Assembly: GCA_027943335.1 (NCBI GenBank)
Contig: BSBK01002161.1
Location: 565,001 to 629,000, forward strand
From: Chamaecyparis obtusa
Taxonomy: Eukaryota > Streptophyta > Pinopsida > Cupressales > Cupressaceae
Length of the DNA: 64,000 nucleotides
Reading direction: 5' to 3'
The position numbers were made by a program, and so were the translations under genes. Shown here in pieces: positions 22,864-35,401 of the stretch (positions are counted from its first letter, which is position 1; the number at the start of each line of letters is the position of its first letter). The notes beneath the pieces were generated by a model. The model made no database searches and had not been told where the DNA came from. It saw only the letters and a list, made by a program, of their open reading frames with translations.

Positions 22864-23533
22864 TGACGCAAGAGGGGACAGGAGGGGCCAAAGATGGCAC
22901 ACCCAAACTAGATCCACCTTGCTCAACAACATGTGAAAGAAACAACATACAACAATGAGAGAGAGAATGTAGGAAACTTTCATATATTATCTTCAAATTG
23001 ATTCATACATGTCGGGCTATAAGGCCTTCCCAACTTAGGCCAAATATTACAATCAAGTACAAAAGTCCTCAAACATGCGAGGATCTGTCAAAAATCTCTA
23101 AACTTCTATCTTCTATCAAAAAAACTTCCTCAAAACTCTAACCAAACAACTACATTTATAAAAGAGGCTACCAAACCAAGTTGGCCTTCAGATCCACAAT
23201 AAACAAAAGGAATGACTAGATCTAGGTCCACATGCTTCCCAATGATGGATACCAACATTAAATCCATGACCCAAATTAACTACACAAGTCAGCCTCAAAA
23301 GAAATCCAAAACAAACAACTTGGTAAGTAAGGAAACTGAGTGCCATACAAGCATCACCGAGCACTAGGGAAATTCATTGAGCACTGGAGAGATAACCAAC
23401 CAACACTAGAAAACAAAGGAAATTGAGCAACACCGAATCAACTCAGTCAAAGTAGGAACTGAGCAACATAAACAAACTCAAATATTTTTTTGTTGACATA
23501 GGATTTCCAAGGACCCAAGATGCTCTTGCATCA
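22864..23533 (-). repeat. G1 3' LTR
   Basis: On the element strand it begins TGATGCAAGAGCATC and ends in TTGCGTCA. The other copy (41499-42174) ends in TGCATCA. The family therefore has 7-bp terminal inverted repeats, TGATGCA/TGCATCA. Confidence 0.9.
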
Positions 23534-23566
23534 GACACCTAGGGTTATTTGAAATGATTCTCTGAA

Positions 23567-23767
23567 TCATGAAATAGGTAAGATCTGAGCTACATCCAAC
23601 TCAGACTATGAAATCCAAGGACTGTCTTCAATTGGTCTATTCTTCCACTTTACCAGATATTTCATATACTATTTTCCTCTTGTACTTCTGCCAATTCTTT
23701 GCTCCAAATTTTTTTCAATTTCTTCATTTTGATTCTTAGGATAATCCATCAGTATTGCCATGTCTTC
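23567..23767 (-). pseudogene. G1 chromodomain remnant
   Basis: The frame continues past the stop of the preceding integrase ORF (E-P-stop, 23768). It contains RSTRGK, then YLVKWKNRPIEDSPW, then SELDVAQ, the conserved core of a chromodomain, ending at TGA 23567-23569. Three in-frame stops interrupt it, one at the end of the preceding ORF and two inside. Chromodomains at the integrase C-terminus target chromoviruses to modified chromatin. Their presence assigns G1 to the chromovirus branch. Confidence 0.85.
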
Positions 23768-24780
23768 TTAAGGTTCATGAAATTCATACCAATTAGTAAT
23801 GTTGAATATAGGTGATATATCCATGTCATCAGATAACTCAACCTCATATGCATTTCCATTGTCAAATTTTCTCAAAATCTTGTAAGGTCCAAACTTCTTC
23901 ATCTTCAGCTTCCCATATGTTCCAATAGGAAATCTACCTCTCCTCAAATGAACCATCACTTCATCACCAACATCAAAACTCTTGTGTCTTCTTGATCTAT
24001 CAACTATGTCTTTGTATTTCTGATTACTCTTTTCTAGTTTAAGCTTCACATCTTCATGTAATGTCTTCATGTACTCAACAAATTTTACTCCTTCAACACT
24101 TCTCTTTCTTTCATCAGCAATGTCTCTCAAATCTAATATACCTCTCAGTTGTATGCCATTTACAATCTCAAAAGGTATTTTTCCAATACTCCTATTCACT
24201 GAATTATTGTATGCAAACTCTTCTTGTGCCAACACAGAATCCCAATTACTCAGTGTGTCTCCAACTAAACATCTCAAAATATTACCCAAGCTTCTATTCA
24301 CAACTTATGTGTCCATCGGTTTGTGGGTGAAATATACAACTATATTTCAACTTAGTACCCAACTTTCTCTAAAGAGTCTTCCAAAAGTATCCAACAAATT
24401 TAATGTCTCGGTCAGAGATAATACTCCTCGGTAATCCATGCAATCTTACAATTTCCTTAAAGAAAAGATCTGCTACATGTACTGCATCTGATGTCTTTCT
24501 ACAAGGTATAAAATGTGTCATTTTAGAAAATCTATCCACAACAAAAAATATAGAATCATTACCTCTTACTATCTTTGGTAAGCCAAGAACAAAATCCATA
24601 CTAATGTCAATCCAAGGTTTCTCAGTTATAGCAATCGATACTTCTCCTTAAGAAAATTCAATGTCTTATCAACATCAAAATGTCCAGCCAAACCACCACT
24701 ATATTTCTCTTTTAGCAAATTAGTTATCATTGCTCCTCTCGGTATACACAACTGAATACCTTTAAACAACATACCTCCTT
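23768..24780 (-). pseudogene. G1 integrase
   Basis: The catalytic core begins near 24599 ([10 protein letters not shown], first Asp), then [14 protein letters not shown] and ISDRDIKF (second Asp). The region that should carry the catalytic Glu (QTDGQTE in relatives) reads QTDGHIS and then shifts frame at about 24305, so the Glu is lost. Past the shift, NRSLGNILRC leads through the C-terminal part with the GPY-type module (KKFGPYKILRKF) to VELSDDMDISPIFN. The zinc-binding N-terminus lies around 24650-24780 and is degraded. Confidence 0.9.
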
Positions 24781-24808
24781 GCATAAAATATTCATCCCAT
24801 TTAGTACT

Positions 24809-26116
24809 CTATTGATCTTGAATAGGTGCTCTACACTTTCTCCATGGCTCAGAAAAATCAGGATCAAATTCATAAGAATCCCTCATGAAATCAAAGACAA
24901 GAATTCCAATTTTCATCTCAGTCATCAAAGATCTTCTTCTACTCAATGCATCAGCAACTTGGTTAGTGAATCCACTCTTATGCTTTATCACAAATGTATA
25001 ACTCTACAAATACTCAACCCATTTCATATGTCTCTGATTCAACTTATTCTGACTACCCAAATACTGTAAAACTTTATGATCCGTATACAATACAAATTCA
25101 ATCAGCATCAAATAATGTCTCCATTTCTTTAGTGCTTGAACAATAACATAGAATTCTTGATCATACACATAATATTTCCTTTCTGCATCATTCAACTTTT
25201 CACTAAAGAAAGAAACAGTTTTACCTTCTTGACTCAACACAACTCCAATTGCACTTCCACTTGCATCACATTCCACTTGAAATACCTTATTGAAATCAGG
25301 CAATGCCAAAATAGGTGATTCAGCAACCTTGTGCTTCAGGGTTTCAAAACTTTTATAAGCTCCATGTCTCCACTTGAATTCCCTTTTGTCTCCTCTCATA
25401 GTCTCAATCGTAGCATTACAAATTGAACTAAAATTCCTAATCAACTTTTGGTAAAAACTTTCCAAACCATGAAATGATCTTACCTCACTAGCATTCATAG
25501 GTGCAGGCCAATTCAGAATAGCTTCAACCTTTTCAGGATCCATTTTCAAACCATCAGCTGAAATCACAAATCCTAAATACACAATCTCCTCTTTCATGAA
25601 TGAACACTTTTTTAGATCTATCAGCAACTTTTCTTCTTTGAATCTCTACAAAAATTGTCCAAAATGTAAAAAAAAATTTTCTCTAGTCTTACTGAATATC
25701 AAAATATCATCAATATATACAATCACAAACTTACCCAAGAATTGCTTCAAACCTTCATTCATCAACCTCATAAATGTCCTCGGTGCATTAGTTAAACCAA
25801 AAGGTAGAACCAACCACTCATAAAAACCTTCTTTTGTCTTGAAAGCAGTCTTCCATTCATCACCTTCTTTGATTCTAATATGATGATACCCACTTTTCAA
25901 ATTGATTTTTGTAAAATAATTTTCTCTAGTCAAACTATCCATTATATCACCCATTCTCAATATAGGAAACCAATACTTCACTGTTGTTTGTTTGATTGCT
26001 TTGGAATTTGTACACATTCACCATTCTCCATTCTTCTTAGGTGCCAATACCATAGGTACTACACAAGGACTCAAACTTTCTCTGATCAAACCTTTCTACA
26101 ACAATTCTTGAATCTG
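24809..26116 (-). pseudogene. G1 reverse transcriptase and RNase H
   Basis: The reverse transcriptase palm is present with [38 protein letters not shown] and the intact active site [12 protein letters not shown] (about 25690). The connection domain (LGFVISADGLKMDPEKV) and RNase H (FQVECDASGSAIGVVLSQ; LYTDHKVLQYL; VADALSRR) follow. Several stops (near 26018, 25645 and 25003) split it. The arrangement and motifs are those of the plant chromovirus group. Confidence 0.93.
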
Positions 26117-26908
26117 TCAGTTCAATTCTTGATTCTCGATAGGTGTTAATTGATGAGGTGCCTTATTCGGTAAACTAGCTCCAAGGATGAGATCCATACA
26201 ATGATTAATCCTTCTCTTTGGTGACAAACCATCAAGTACATTATCAAAAATAATTTCATCGTACTCAGTGAGTAACTTATCAATCTCCTTAGGGACATTA
26301 TCCTCAATTTTCTTACTTAGTTTGTTAAGAATCACAACCAAACATACATCATTTCTCTTTAAATCCTTAACAAACTTTCTTCCTTCCATCAAGAAAACTT
26401 TCACAGACGTGCAAACATTACTAACAGGTTCTTCCATCAAAGGTAACAAGATTTGTCTTCTTCCATTAGCCCAAATAGTATACTTATGCAATCTCCCATC
26501 ATATATAGCATGTCTATCATATTGGAAAGGTCTACCCAACAAAATATGACAACAATTCATAGGCATGATATCACATAACACCTCATCATAGTACTTTCCA
26601 ATTTTAAAATTCACATGACATTGTTCACTTACCGAGAGTGTATGATCATCTTTGATCCATGAAATCTGATAGGGCTTTGGATGTTCCAACCTTTTAAAGT
26701 ACAACTTTGTGACCATCTCCTCAGATGCCAGATTCTCTGAGCTACCACTATCAATGATTACCTTCCAAAAAAATTTAGAAACTCTACATCTAGTCTTGAA
26801 CAAACTTTTCCTTACCAGATATTCCTTTTTACCTTCTTTCCAAAGTGCTCTTCTTACCATCAAGTTATTTTCCTTCTCAGGTTCATTTGGTGACTCTTCT
26901 TGCACCAA
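26117..26908 (-). pseudogene. G1 aspartic protease and start of reverse transcriptase
   Basis: This is an open frame of 263 codons. The protease active site is VIIDSGSSENLAS (about 26745) with the family motif ILLGRPFQYDRHAIYDGR further on. The C-terminal end (SPKRRINHCMDLILGASLPN) is the entry to reverse transcriptase. It would process the Gag-Pol polyprotein. It is the longest uninterrupted piece left in G1. Confidence 0.9.
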
Positions 26909-27713
26909 AGCATTTCTACTACTACCAACCTTCTTACTTGCATGTGTACACTCAAATCATCTATTTCATTCTTCTCCACAATTATAACAAGTTCCTTAGA
27001 AACCACCTCTATTATAACCACCTCGGTAGTTACTACCTCTTCCTCTAGATGAAATTTCACCTTTCCACTCGGTCTTTTATCTAGAGTTGTCTTTTTTGGT
27101 TCAAATCTACTATTTCCACAATGGGATCTACCTCTTCCTCTAGGGAATCTACCATCTCTACCTCTTTGTATTTTCTCATGTCTCTTATTCAATTTCTACT
27201 CAGTTTTCAATGCAATTTGATAAGCATCTTCAATGTTCTCCAATTTGACCAAACTGATTTCTTCTTGGATGGAAACTTTCAAACCATTCAGCTATATAGC
27301 AATTCTTTCCATGTCATCTTCATCATGTCTACATTTGATATCTAATCTATAGAATTCTTTAGTATATTCCTTTACCGAGCGATCTTTTTGCCTTAAACTT
27401 TGCATTCGCCTAACTAGGTTAATTTGATAATCACAAGGTAAGAACTTTCCTTTCAATTTATCCACCATTTTACTCCATACCTTAATTTTTTCTTTGCCTT
27501 TCCTCTTCATGTCCAGCTGTAGATGTTCCCACCATAAGGATGCATGACTTTTCAACTTTGTGCTTGCACTTTTCACCTTCTTTTCCTTAGGTACATTTTC
27601 ATACTCAAAGTACTTTTCCATATCAGTGATCCAATCCACCAATTCATTAGAATCCAACTTTCCACCATACTTAGGAGGATTAATGTGTAATGTAGAATTC
27701 AAACTTGTCAAAG
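26909..27713 (-). pseudogene. G1 gag, main part, with damaged zinc knuckle
   Basis: Contains the retrotransposon gag core (WWEHLQLDMKRKGKEKIKVW; KFLPCDYQINLVRRMQ; SVKEYTKEFYRL) followed by an Arg/Gly-rich tail. The knuckle begins CYNCGEE, but the expected Gly-His is replaced by stop-Asn before FECTHASK. The N-terminal piece is across G2a at 41168-41319; G2a inserted within LKALTSL. Confidence 0.88.
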
Positions 27714-27718
27714 CCTTC

Positions 27719-29015
27719 TCTATGTGTGAAAATTGTACCTGATCTGTAGACACAACACTTCAGTAAAACATTAGAGGTTAGCTATAATCAAAATCATGCA
27801 AAATTGAAATCTAATCTAACCAAGCGATTTACTACCTTCTAGTAGGTGCGAGATCGATGTTCTCAGATTGTTATCGAGATAAGTGACCTAGATGATACCT
27901 AAATGAAGGATTTGAATGCCAAACTGATATGAAATATGAATGCAATTAATCTTTTTTTTCATATATTTTCTATGCAATAATATGATGAAAACTGATATGA
28001 ATCTATGCTAATATGGAAATTGATATCCAATGCTAATCTAGAAATGATATAATATGAGAATGAAAATTCTAACAATAATATGAAAGCTATGAATTTGAAA
28101 TTGATCTCACAAAGCTTTGAATCCTCAAATTTATCTTTCAAGCTCCAATTGTGCAAATTCTCCAAATCTGTTATGCTATGATTCCTGTAGAGTAAGTTTG
28201 CAATTTGCGAGATGAATTATGAAGAGCTAAGCCTTGGTTTTATAGAAATTGAGGGCCTTGGAGGTGCATGAGAAAAAGCCATAAATCACTCAGATTAACT
28301 CAGCTTGATTTTTGAGTTATTTGATAATAAAGATAATTAAGTCACAAAAATCATGCAAAAGCACAGTTCAACTTGAATTAGAAGTTTAGATCAACTTTAA
28401 AACTCAAAAAGATGTTGAGTTTCAAAAAGTTAACAACTTGCATTGATTTTCCAATTTGAGTTTAACTGGTCCTTGAATGTGCACATGGATAATTATGATT
28501 TAATAAATAAATAAAGTGATTTATTCTCAACTTAACTAATTTTTGAAATAAAATAATTAATTTATGGGTTAATTAACTATTTTATCAAAGTTTTATTAAA
28601 AACTATATTATTAAATAATGACAACCTGCTTTAATTAATTAAATAAGAATTTAATCAATTATTCATAGGATATTGGATTTATTGTCAAAATTAAATAATA
28701 TAATTAATAATAGATAAAATTAAATTTAATTACATAATTAAGTGGCAAGATATTAAATATAATTAATCAAATATGAAAATATTCAATTAATCAAACTTAG
28801 GATAAATGTGATTTATCGCCAAATAATCATTAAATTAAAGATAATTAAGATAAATAGGAATATTGCTAGGAATATTCCCCTATGCAGAATTTAAGATAAT
28901 CAATTAGATTCGATGATGTTTAGATGTGCCTTAGGTTAGGACTTTGATGTTGATTTAATTTGAATTGTTGATATAGGAGATTAATGAACATATAGCCCAT
29001 TTTTGGGGTATTACA
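27719..29015 (-). repeat. G2a 3' LTR
   Basis: The plus-strand start is TCTATGTGTG where the family has TGTGTGTGTG; the end is GGGGTATTACA. The CCTTC duplication before 27719 confirms the start despite the two substitutions. Confidence 0.93.
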
Positions 29016-29032
29016 TTTTGCCCCTCTTTGAA
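29016..29032 (-). promoter_or_regulatory. G2a polypurine tract
   Basis: The element strand reads TTCAAAGAGGGGCAAAA directly against the LTR. G2c has the same tract at 59794-59810, and E0 a near-identical one. Confidence 0.85.
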
Positions 29033-31403
29033 TTACTGTGTGAAGCGCAGTGGTTCAAAGAAAGTCTGTGTTTGATAGAGATATGAAACTGATTCAAAAT
29101 CGATAATTGATATGAGACAGAAGCTGATTGATATTGATTTGATATGGAGATAATAGGTCCTGAATGACCAAAGATAATGTTCACTATAACAGCAAATGAA
29201 CCTATGATTGCGAAAAAGTGTCAAAACACCTGATTCCAAACCTTATGATTGCGAAGAAGTGAGTGATCGGATCTAGACTCGATTGTCTTAGCAGAACTAG
29301 CAGGTATCACATCTGAATCCTTCAATTGCCAAAGAACCAAGGAAAGAACACTATGATCCAATGGTTGCAAAAAGTGATATAGTTTACAAGATTAGGAGAA
29401 CACCAAATTGATATGGATCGATGAATCTGATATGCCCCAAGTGATGATAGATTTGCCCTGAGTGATGAGGACTTTTGATGAATCAACAACTAGACGTGGT
29501 TGTTGTCTTGATCACTGATGAAGATATGATTTCCATAAAGATATGATTTCAAATTTGATTACAGACTTTGAATGATATGCAATACCATGCCCCCTTTGGG
29601 ATTAAAATTGAAATCTGACAACAAAATTCAGCGTTGATAGTTTAGAAGCATGTTAATTGATTTGAGAAGTGGTTAAACACATTCAAAAATGCATTCTACA
29701 TCGGTGGAAGGTCCCAAAAGACCAAGTTTGACTAGGTTAAACCATGAGTTGACCATAGTTGACCAAGTTTAAAATTCAATTATTTGATGTTAGATAATCA
29801 GTTAAGTTGAATACTAGATTTTTGTGATGATTGAAGGTTGATTATGCAAGTAGTGAATAATATGAATGATATCAGATTTTGATTTTGATCTCAAAAATGG
29901 ATTCTACTTGTTGTTTCATTGGAGGAACCTTCATGTGAGATTCAGCTCTTGTTAGATTTGAAGATGCGAGTGGAGAATTGTTTAAGCATTGAAGTTTGTT
30001 TAGCCATTGTGAGATCATGCAACATGCAAAATGCAAAGAGACATGCAAAATGAAATGCAACCTAAGACCTAGGACCTAGTCACTGATCATATGTCAATTT
30101 TTTATCATCATTGAACTTTTAGGTCACCAGATAAATCAATACAATGCCCACTAGCTATGAAACCATAGACATATGAATATCGATTTGTATGGGCAAGAAT
30201 CAATACAACACCCACTGGTCAACAACCATGGATATATGAATATTGATTTTGTTTTAGAAATGTCAGATTAGATATAAGCACCAAGGCACAAATGTCGGGA
30301 TGACCTGAATATCATGTCCATTTTGATATAGCAATTTGTACAAACATCAAAACATAAACATCATGATGACTGGAATACACCTTGCATGACAAACACATCA
30401 AACAACCAAGAAATCATTCTAAATCCAATGTGAATTACCCGTAGTGACCCTTTATCATTCACATCCTTAGGTAAGATCGTATTCCACAGTAGGAGAAAGA
30501 ACTCATTCAAAAAGACAATAGTTAGATCAAACTTCCTTGAATTTTCTAGGTATCAATGGTCGAGGTACGCATGGCTATCCAATTCGAGATAGAGGCTCTT
30601 ACAGTCAGACACCATTTCAATCCAGAATTTCCAAAGTTGTTAGATTTTCACATACAAGCAGAAAATAAAGAATAGATTATGCCCCTAGTCATCACTCTCT
30701 AAATCCTATAAAGGACATCATCGAAGAGCTCGAAGGGACACAATGTGCAAAAAATATTTTTCAATGCGAATCAGTAAGCATACAAGGAGATAAAAGCATG
30801 TAAAAAAAAGCATAGATTGTTTTCAGTTTGATGTTTGATTGCGTTGTTGTAGATACAAAATCCTTTCTAGAGACAAGACTGATTGATCAACTCACATGAA
30901 GCTTCAAAGGACTCTGACTGGATATGATATGTCTAAGATATACCTGAGACCATAAGAGTTGACATTGATTGCCCCTAAGTTTGAACATTGATAGGATACA
31001 GACACTAGAGCTGATTGGTGTACAGACCGACTTATTGAAAATTGGAAATGCAGAAACAAACCAGGAGATATGTACAAACTAAAGCAAGACTAAAAGCTGG
31101 GAAAGACCAAGATTGTGCTAATAGATGGAGGATTTTGAAACAAGTGCCACCTGTTTGCTGGGTTTTCACCATCTTGGTAGAGATTCAATTTTTGCTACCA
31201 AGGCGCCAAATTCTAGGTTTTCACCAAGGCACTTTTTTTTCTTCTTTTTCATTTTTTTAATTTTTTTTTATTTTTTATTTTTTAAATTTTTTTTTGTACT
31301 TTTGATATTTTTCTATTTTTTTGTGAATCATCAAGGCGCCTATTGCTAGGTTTTCACCAAGATGTTCATTTTTTCAGGACTTTTTCCAATTTTTAAGATT
31401 TTT
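29033..31403 (-). other. G2a 3' untranslated region
   Basis: About 2.4 kb of non-coding sequence aligned along its length with 59811-62215 of G2c. It contains a T-rich low-complexity block (31228-31322), flanked by copies of GGTTTTCACCAAG. Short ORFs inside it (for example 31042-31260) are alignable but stop-ridden, and I do not call them genes. Confidence 0.75.
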
Positions 31404-32129
31404 TTAGGACATTTTACCATAGACTGAATGCCTTAGGTGTAGAATTTCTTCAGATGGACATTTTATAGCTTTTCTTTCAACATATTCAATGTCAAATTTT
31501 CTTAGAAGCATGACCCATTTACCCAGTCTACCTATGAGGGCAGCCTTGCTTAGTAGGTATTTTAGTGGATCAATTTTTGCTACTAGATGCGTGGTATGAG
31601 CTAACATATAGTGTCTCAATTTTTGTGATGCAAAGATCACATCGAGACAAGATTTCTCAATCATAGAATAGTTCTTTTCATACGCCACCAATGTTTTACT
31701 TATATAATAAATGGCTCTTTCCTTTTTCTCTTCATCATGTTGCGCTAGCAATGCCCCTAGTGATGTGGCTGTTGTGGAGACATATAAGATCAATGGCTTC
31801 CCATGAATAGGAGGCATCAAGATAGGTGGATTTGATAGATACTTCTTGATATGGTTAAAGTTGTTCTCACATTCTTCATTCCATGCAAAGGTCACACCTT
31901 TATGTAATGTTTTTGTAAAAGGTTGTGATATGTCCGCTAGCTGTGATATGAATCTTCTGATAGATTGAACTCTTCCTTGCAACATCCTCATTTGACTGAT
32001 ATTTGTGGGAGGTTGCATCTCTATTATAGCCTTGACTTTAGCTGGATCAACTTCAATGCCCTTCTTTGAAACTATGTATCCTAAGAGCTTTCCAGAAGTG
32101 ACACCAAAAGCACACTTCTTAGGATTTAG
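31404..32129 (-). pseudogene. G2a reverse transcriptase C-terminus and RNase H, deletion junction
   Basis: Encodes the connection region (GRVQSIRRFISQLADISQPF) and RNase H (LILYVSTTATSLGALLAQH; AIYYISKTLVAYEKNYSMIEK; LGKWVMLLRKFDIEYVERKA). The usual catalytic Asp at LY(V/L)D is Ser (LYVST). After ERKAIKC the frame enters PSEEILHLRHSV. That is the integrase terminus of the family (HLKKFYT in G2c) read in another frame, so the junction is an internal deletion. Confidence 0.88.
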
Positions 32130-32867
32130 TCAGAGACTAAACTTTTCCATTCTGTCTAGGATCATGCTCAAGTCCTTTAGATGTTTTGTTCTGATCATAG
32201 ATTTTGCCAATGTTTCATCAACATAATCTTCCACAGTTCGATGCATCATGTCATGGAAAATGGATGTCATTGCTCTTTGATATGTAGCTCCAGCATTTTT
32301 AAGCCCAAATGGAATGACATTCCAGCAGAAGGTGCCCCATGCACATGTGAAAGCAGTTTTCTCTTGGTCCTCTGGAGCAATTTTTATTTGGTTATATCCA
32401 GAGAAACCATCCATTAAGGAATACATCTCAAAACTCGCAGTCATGTCCACTATCATATCAATGTTAGGTAGTGGAAAATCATCCTTAGGGCATGCTCTAT
32501 TCACATCTCTAAAGTATGTGCACACTCTGATTGACCCATCTGGTTTAGAAATAGGTACAATATTAGAGATCCACTCTACATAGTCAATAACTTGGATGAA
32601 TCTGGCATTTAGGAGCTTCTCTAATTCAGCTTTTACCAAGAGTGCAATGTGAGGATGCATCTTTCTCAATTTTTGCTTGACAGGTTTGACATTTGGAGCA
32701 ATAGATAAATGATGCATTATAAGATTAGGATCCAATCCTGGCATATCTAAATATTTCCATGCAAAGTTGATCTTCTTCTCTATTAGGAATGTTGTAAATT
32801 TTTTCTTCTCTTCTTCAGATAATGATTGTGCTACATGTACCAATTGTGGTTCCTCTATTGTACCCAA
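32130..32867 (-). pseudogene. G2a reverse transcriptase
   Basis: A 245-codon open frame with RRFIQVIDY-like entry, PDGSIRVCTYFRDVNRACPK, FPLPNIDMIVD, SLMDGFSGYNQIKIA, EKTAFTCAWGTFCWNVIPFG and NAGATYQRAM. The active-site box reads YVDET where YVDDT is expected. The Asp after RVC is Tyr. The ACPKDDFPLPNID and GTFCW-type blocks are characteristic of the Tat branch. It is probably inactive despite the open frame. Confidence 0.92.
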
Positions 32868-34183
32868 ATTGATGGATTGAGTAGGCTCAATTAGAACTGG
32901 AGATCTATCCTATAAATGACTTGGAAGGACATCAAATATCTTATCCTTAGGCACCTCAGAGAGGTTTTCACCTTTGGATACTTCTTTTATTTTTACTTTT
33001 GTAGGTTCTGAGACTGCCACAAAGTGGTTTTCACCCTCAGAACTCTTTTTCTTTTTCTTTTTATTCTTGTTTTTTTACTAAGATATTTGATGTCCGACTC
33101 GATCATGTTGATGCTTGGTTCACTGATGGAAGTACTGATAGGCTCAACTAGATTGAGGTAGCAAGCAAGGGAATAGTCATTTGTGAAGGTATAAATACCA
33201 TGGCTCAGATTCATGGAGGTTTGATCAATAAGTTCTAGATATTTGATAGTCAAAGTAGGGAAAGATTGGGAGATAGTGTTTATGGATATGGATCTGTCAT
33301 CATTGGTCCTAACCTGATGTTTGAGTTCAAAGGTGATACTACAAATTAAGACATCCAATTCATGAATAGGCTCAATGTCATCATGGGATTCCAATTCAGC
33401 CATAGGTGGATCAGACTCGATAGGTTCATCATTTCGCTCTAGACTTACGTTGGTTTGAGGTGCATATTGGTGAATAACATCAACATGTTTCTCTATGATA
33501 AGATCATCTGGTTCTGGGATGACTCCCCATTCATAGTCATTAGATTCATCTTCTAATTTAGGATCTCTAGGAAATCTTAGAACATGAGTAAAGTTAGGGT
33601 GAATACCCCAATAAGGGTTACCCTCCGATTCTGATTTGTATTCATACTCATGAGAATCTATCTCAGAATCACTACCACTTCCCTTTTCTTGATTGTTTTC
33701 GAGATTAGTTGGTTCTTGTGTTACAACTATCTCTTGATTGATAGTAGGTTCTTATGTTTTTACTACATTAATTCTCTTGATAGGATCATCTTTATCATCA
33801 AGAAGGTCTTTGATCTCTTTAGGCAATTTTTCATAGGGGATGAGTTCTGAACTATCTGAATCACTATTTGATGGTTTTGTTTCTTCTTTCTTAAGAAGAG
33901 GTTCCCCTGGTGTGATCTTCTCTATGACATGAGAGCAATTACCTTTGAGGTGATAGGGTTTCTTCTTAAAGCCTAAGCCAACTTTGTTTTTATTTTCTCT
34001 ACCAGTATGTGGGAGAGGTACCTCAAGACCTTTTCCTCTAATTCCTAGAGGTCCTTTACCTGAATATCCCATCTTAGCTATTAATTTATCTCCTGGACCA
34101 TATGACTTGGAAGGGAGTTTGGAGACTGTAGAGTCACCAATTTGAACAACTTGAGATATAGGTTCATCTTTGTACAGCCATGA
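32868..34183 (-). pseudogene. G2a spacer with G-patch-like domain
   Basis: Between protease and reverse transcriptase. The part at 33752-34090 contains KMGYSGKGPLGIRGKGL with PLPHTGR and GLGF further on, the glycine spacing of a G-patch RNA-binding motif, followed by an acidic tail. A second open piece (32993-33403) is unrecognised. Stops separate the pieces. G-patches next to protease are known in some retroelements. Confidence 0.65.
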
Positions 34184-35071
34184 TCACATAGCCTCATCCT
34201 CTTCAAATTCTTTCTTGGATACTTGTTCTACTACAAAATTCTTTTTATATGCTTCAAGAGGTTCTTTAGAGTCTGGTTTGGATTGTTTCAAAGATTGCCC
34301 ATAAGATTTAGGTGAGATAGGGAGAGATGTCAAAGATAAGACTAGCTCGATAGTATATTCTCCCATACTATTTTCTTTGATATTAACCACTTTTGCAAGA
34401 TCTTCCATTTTAGATGTGGATGCTTCTTTAGTTGCTTCAATAGAAGATTCTCTATTATTAGGTACAAGCTTATCTACACTTTCCTTCAAGGTGTTGCAAG
34501 TTGTATTCAAATATGCGGGGATAGTAACCTCTACTTCTTCATAAGGAAATTTCAAGCATTGATGGTGTGTAGAAGGAATAGCTTGCATTTCATGTATCCA
34601 CGGTCTCCCTAGAAGGACATTGTAGGCCAAAGGTAGATCAAGCACTTGACAAATGGTATCTTTGATAACTGGACCCACTCTGATAGGTAAGACAATGGTG
34701 CCTTTAAAAGATCTTTCTTGTTCATCATAGGCCTTGATAGTTATTTTCTTTCTAGGATCAATAGCCAATTCTAAAAATCCCAATTGTGTGATCAAGCTAT
34801 AAGAACAAATGTTTAGGCCAATGCCCCCATCTATCAACACACGTTTGACTCTATGGTTCTAGATCAAGACTTCTATATGCAAAGGCTGATTATGTGGGTG
34901 ACTCAAGGAGTTGTCATCTTCCTCTAAAAAAGAAATATATTGCAGAGATGTAAGATGTCCAACCATAGTCTGGAACCTGTCTAAATCAAGGTCATCAGGA
35001 ACATTGGAACCAAGCAAAGCTTTATCGAGAATGGCTATATGAGCTGGAGATATTCGAAGCAACTCAAACAT
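34184..35071 (-). pseudogene. G2a aspartic protease
   Basis: The active site reads LIDGGIGLNICS (34840 end) in place of the common DSG. DGG variants are frequent in Tat-like elements. Downstream are YNVLLGRPWIHEMQAIPST and HQCLKFPYE, family landmarks of the protease C-terminal half. The upstream piece 34859-35071 is in a different frame and has DLDRF and a short conserved helix. It would cleave the polyprotein. Confidence 0.85.
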
Positions 35072-35401
35072 GGAGAGTTTTGCATTAGTGTGCTGGAGAT
35101 GTTGAACAATGTTATAAGATGTAGGCCTTGTATCCTTTGGATTGGAAGATTTGGAAGCAACCTTCTATTTAGAAGCAGATGAAAGATCGAAGGGCACCTT
35201 AGGGACATTTGATGAATCTGGGATTTGTCCTTTCAGATGCATTTGAGCTTGTGATCAAGTAAATATGTTAGTGGAGGAATGATTTATGTCTCTTCGTACA
35301 ATTGTGATGACATTGCAACTTTCAGAGAGACATGGTGCAACCATATTGATGATAGCATTATTTCCAGGGTAGGCATAGTTGACTTTTGCCCCCATATTAG
35401 G

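Noticed and set aside
31042..31260. Short ORF shared by G2a and G2c 3' untranslated regions (also 61844-62179)
   Set aside because: The two frames diverge in length and run into low-complexity T-rich sequence. Similarity follows from the whole region being homologous, with no sign of codon-level constraint.
31228..31330. T-runs as a polymerase III terminator or SINE tail
   Set aside because: The same block recurs at the same place in the G2c 3' untranslated region and no polymerase III promoter boxes were found upstream.
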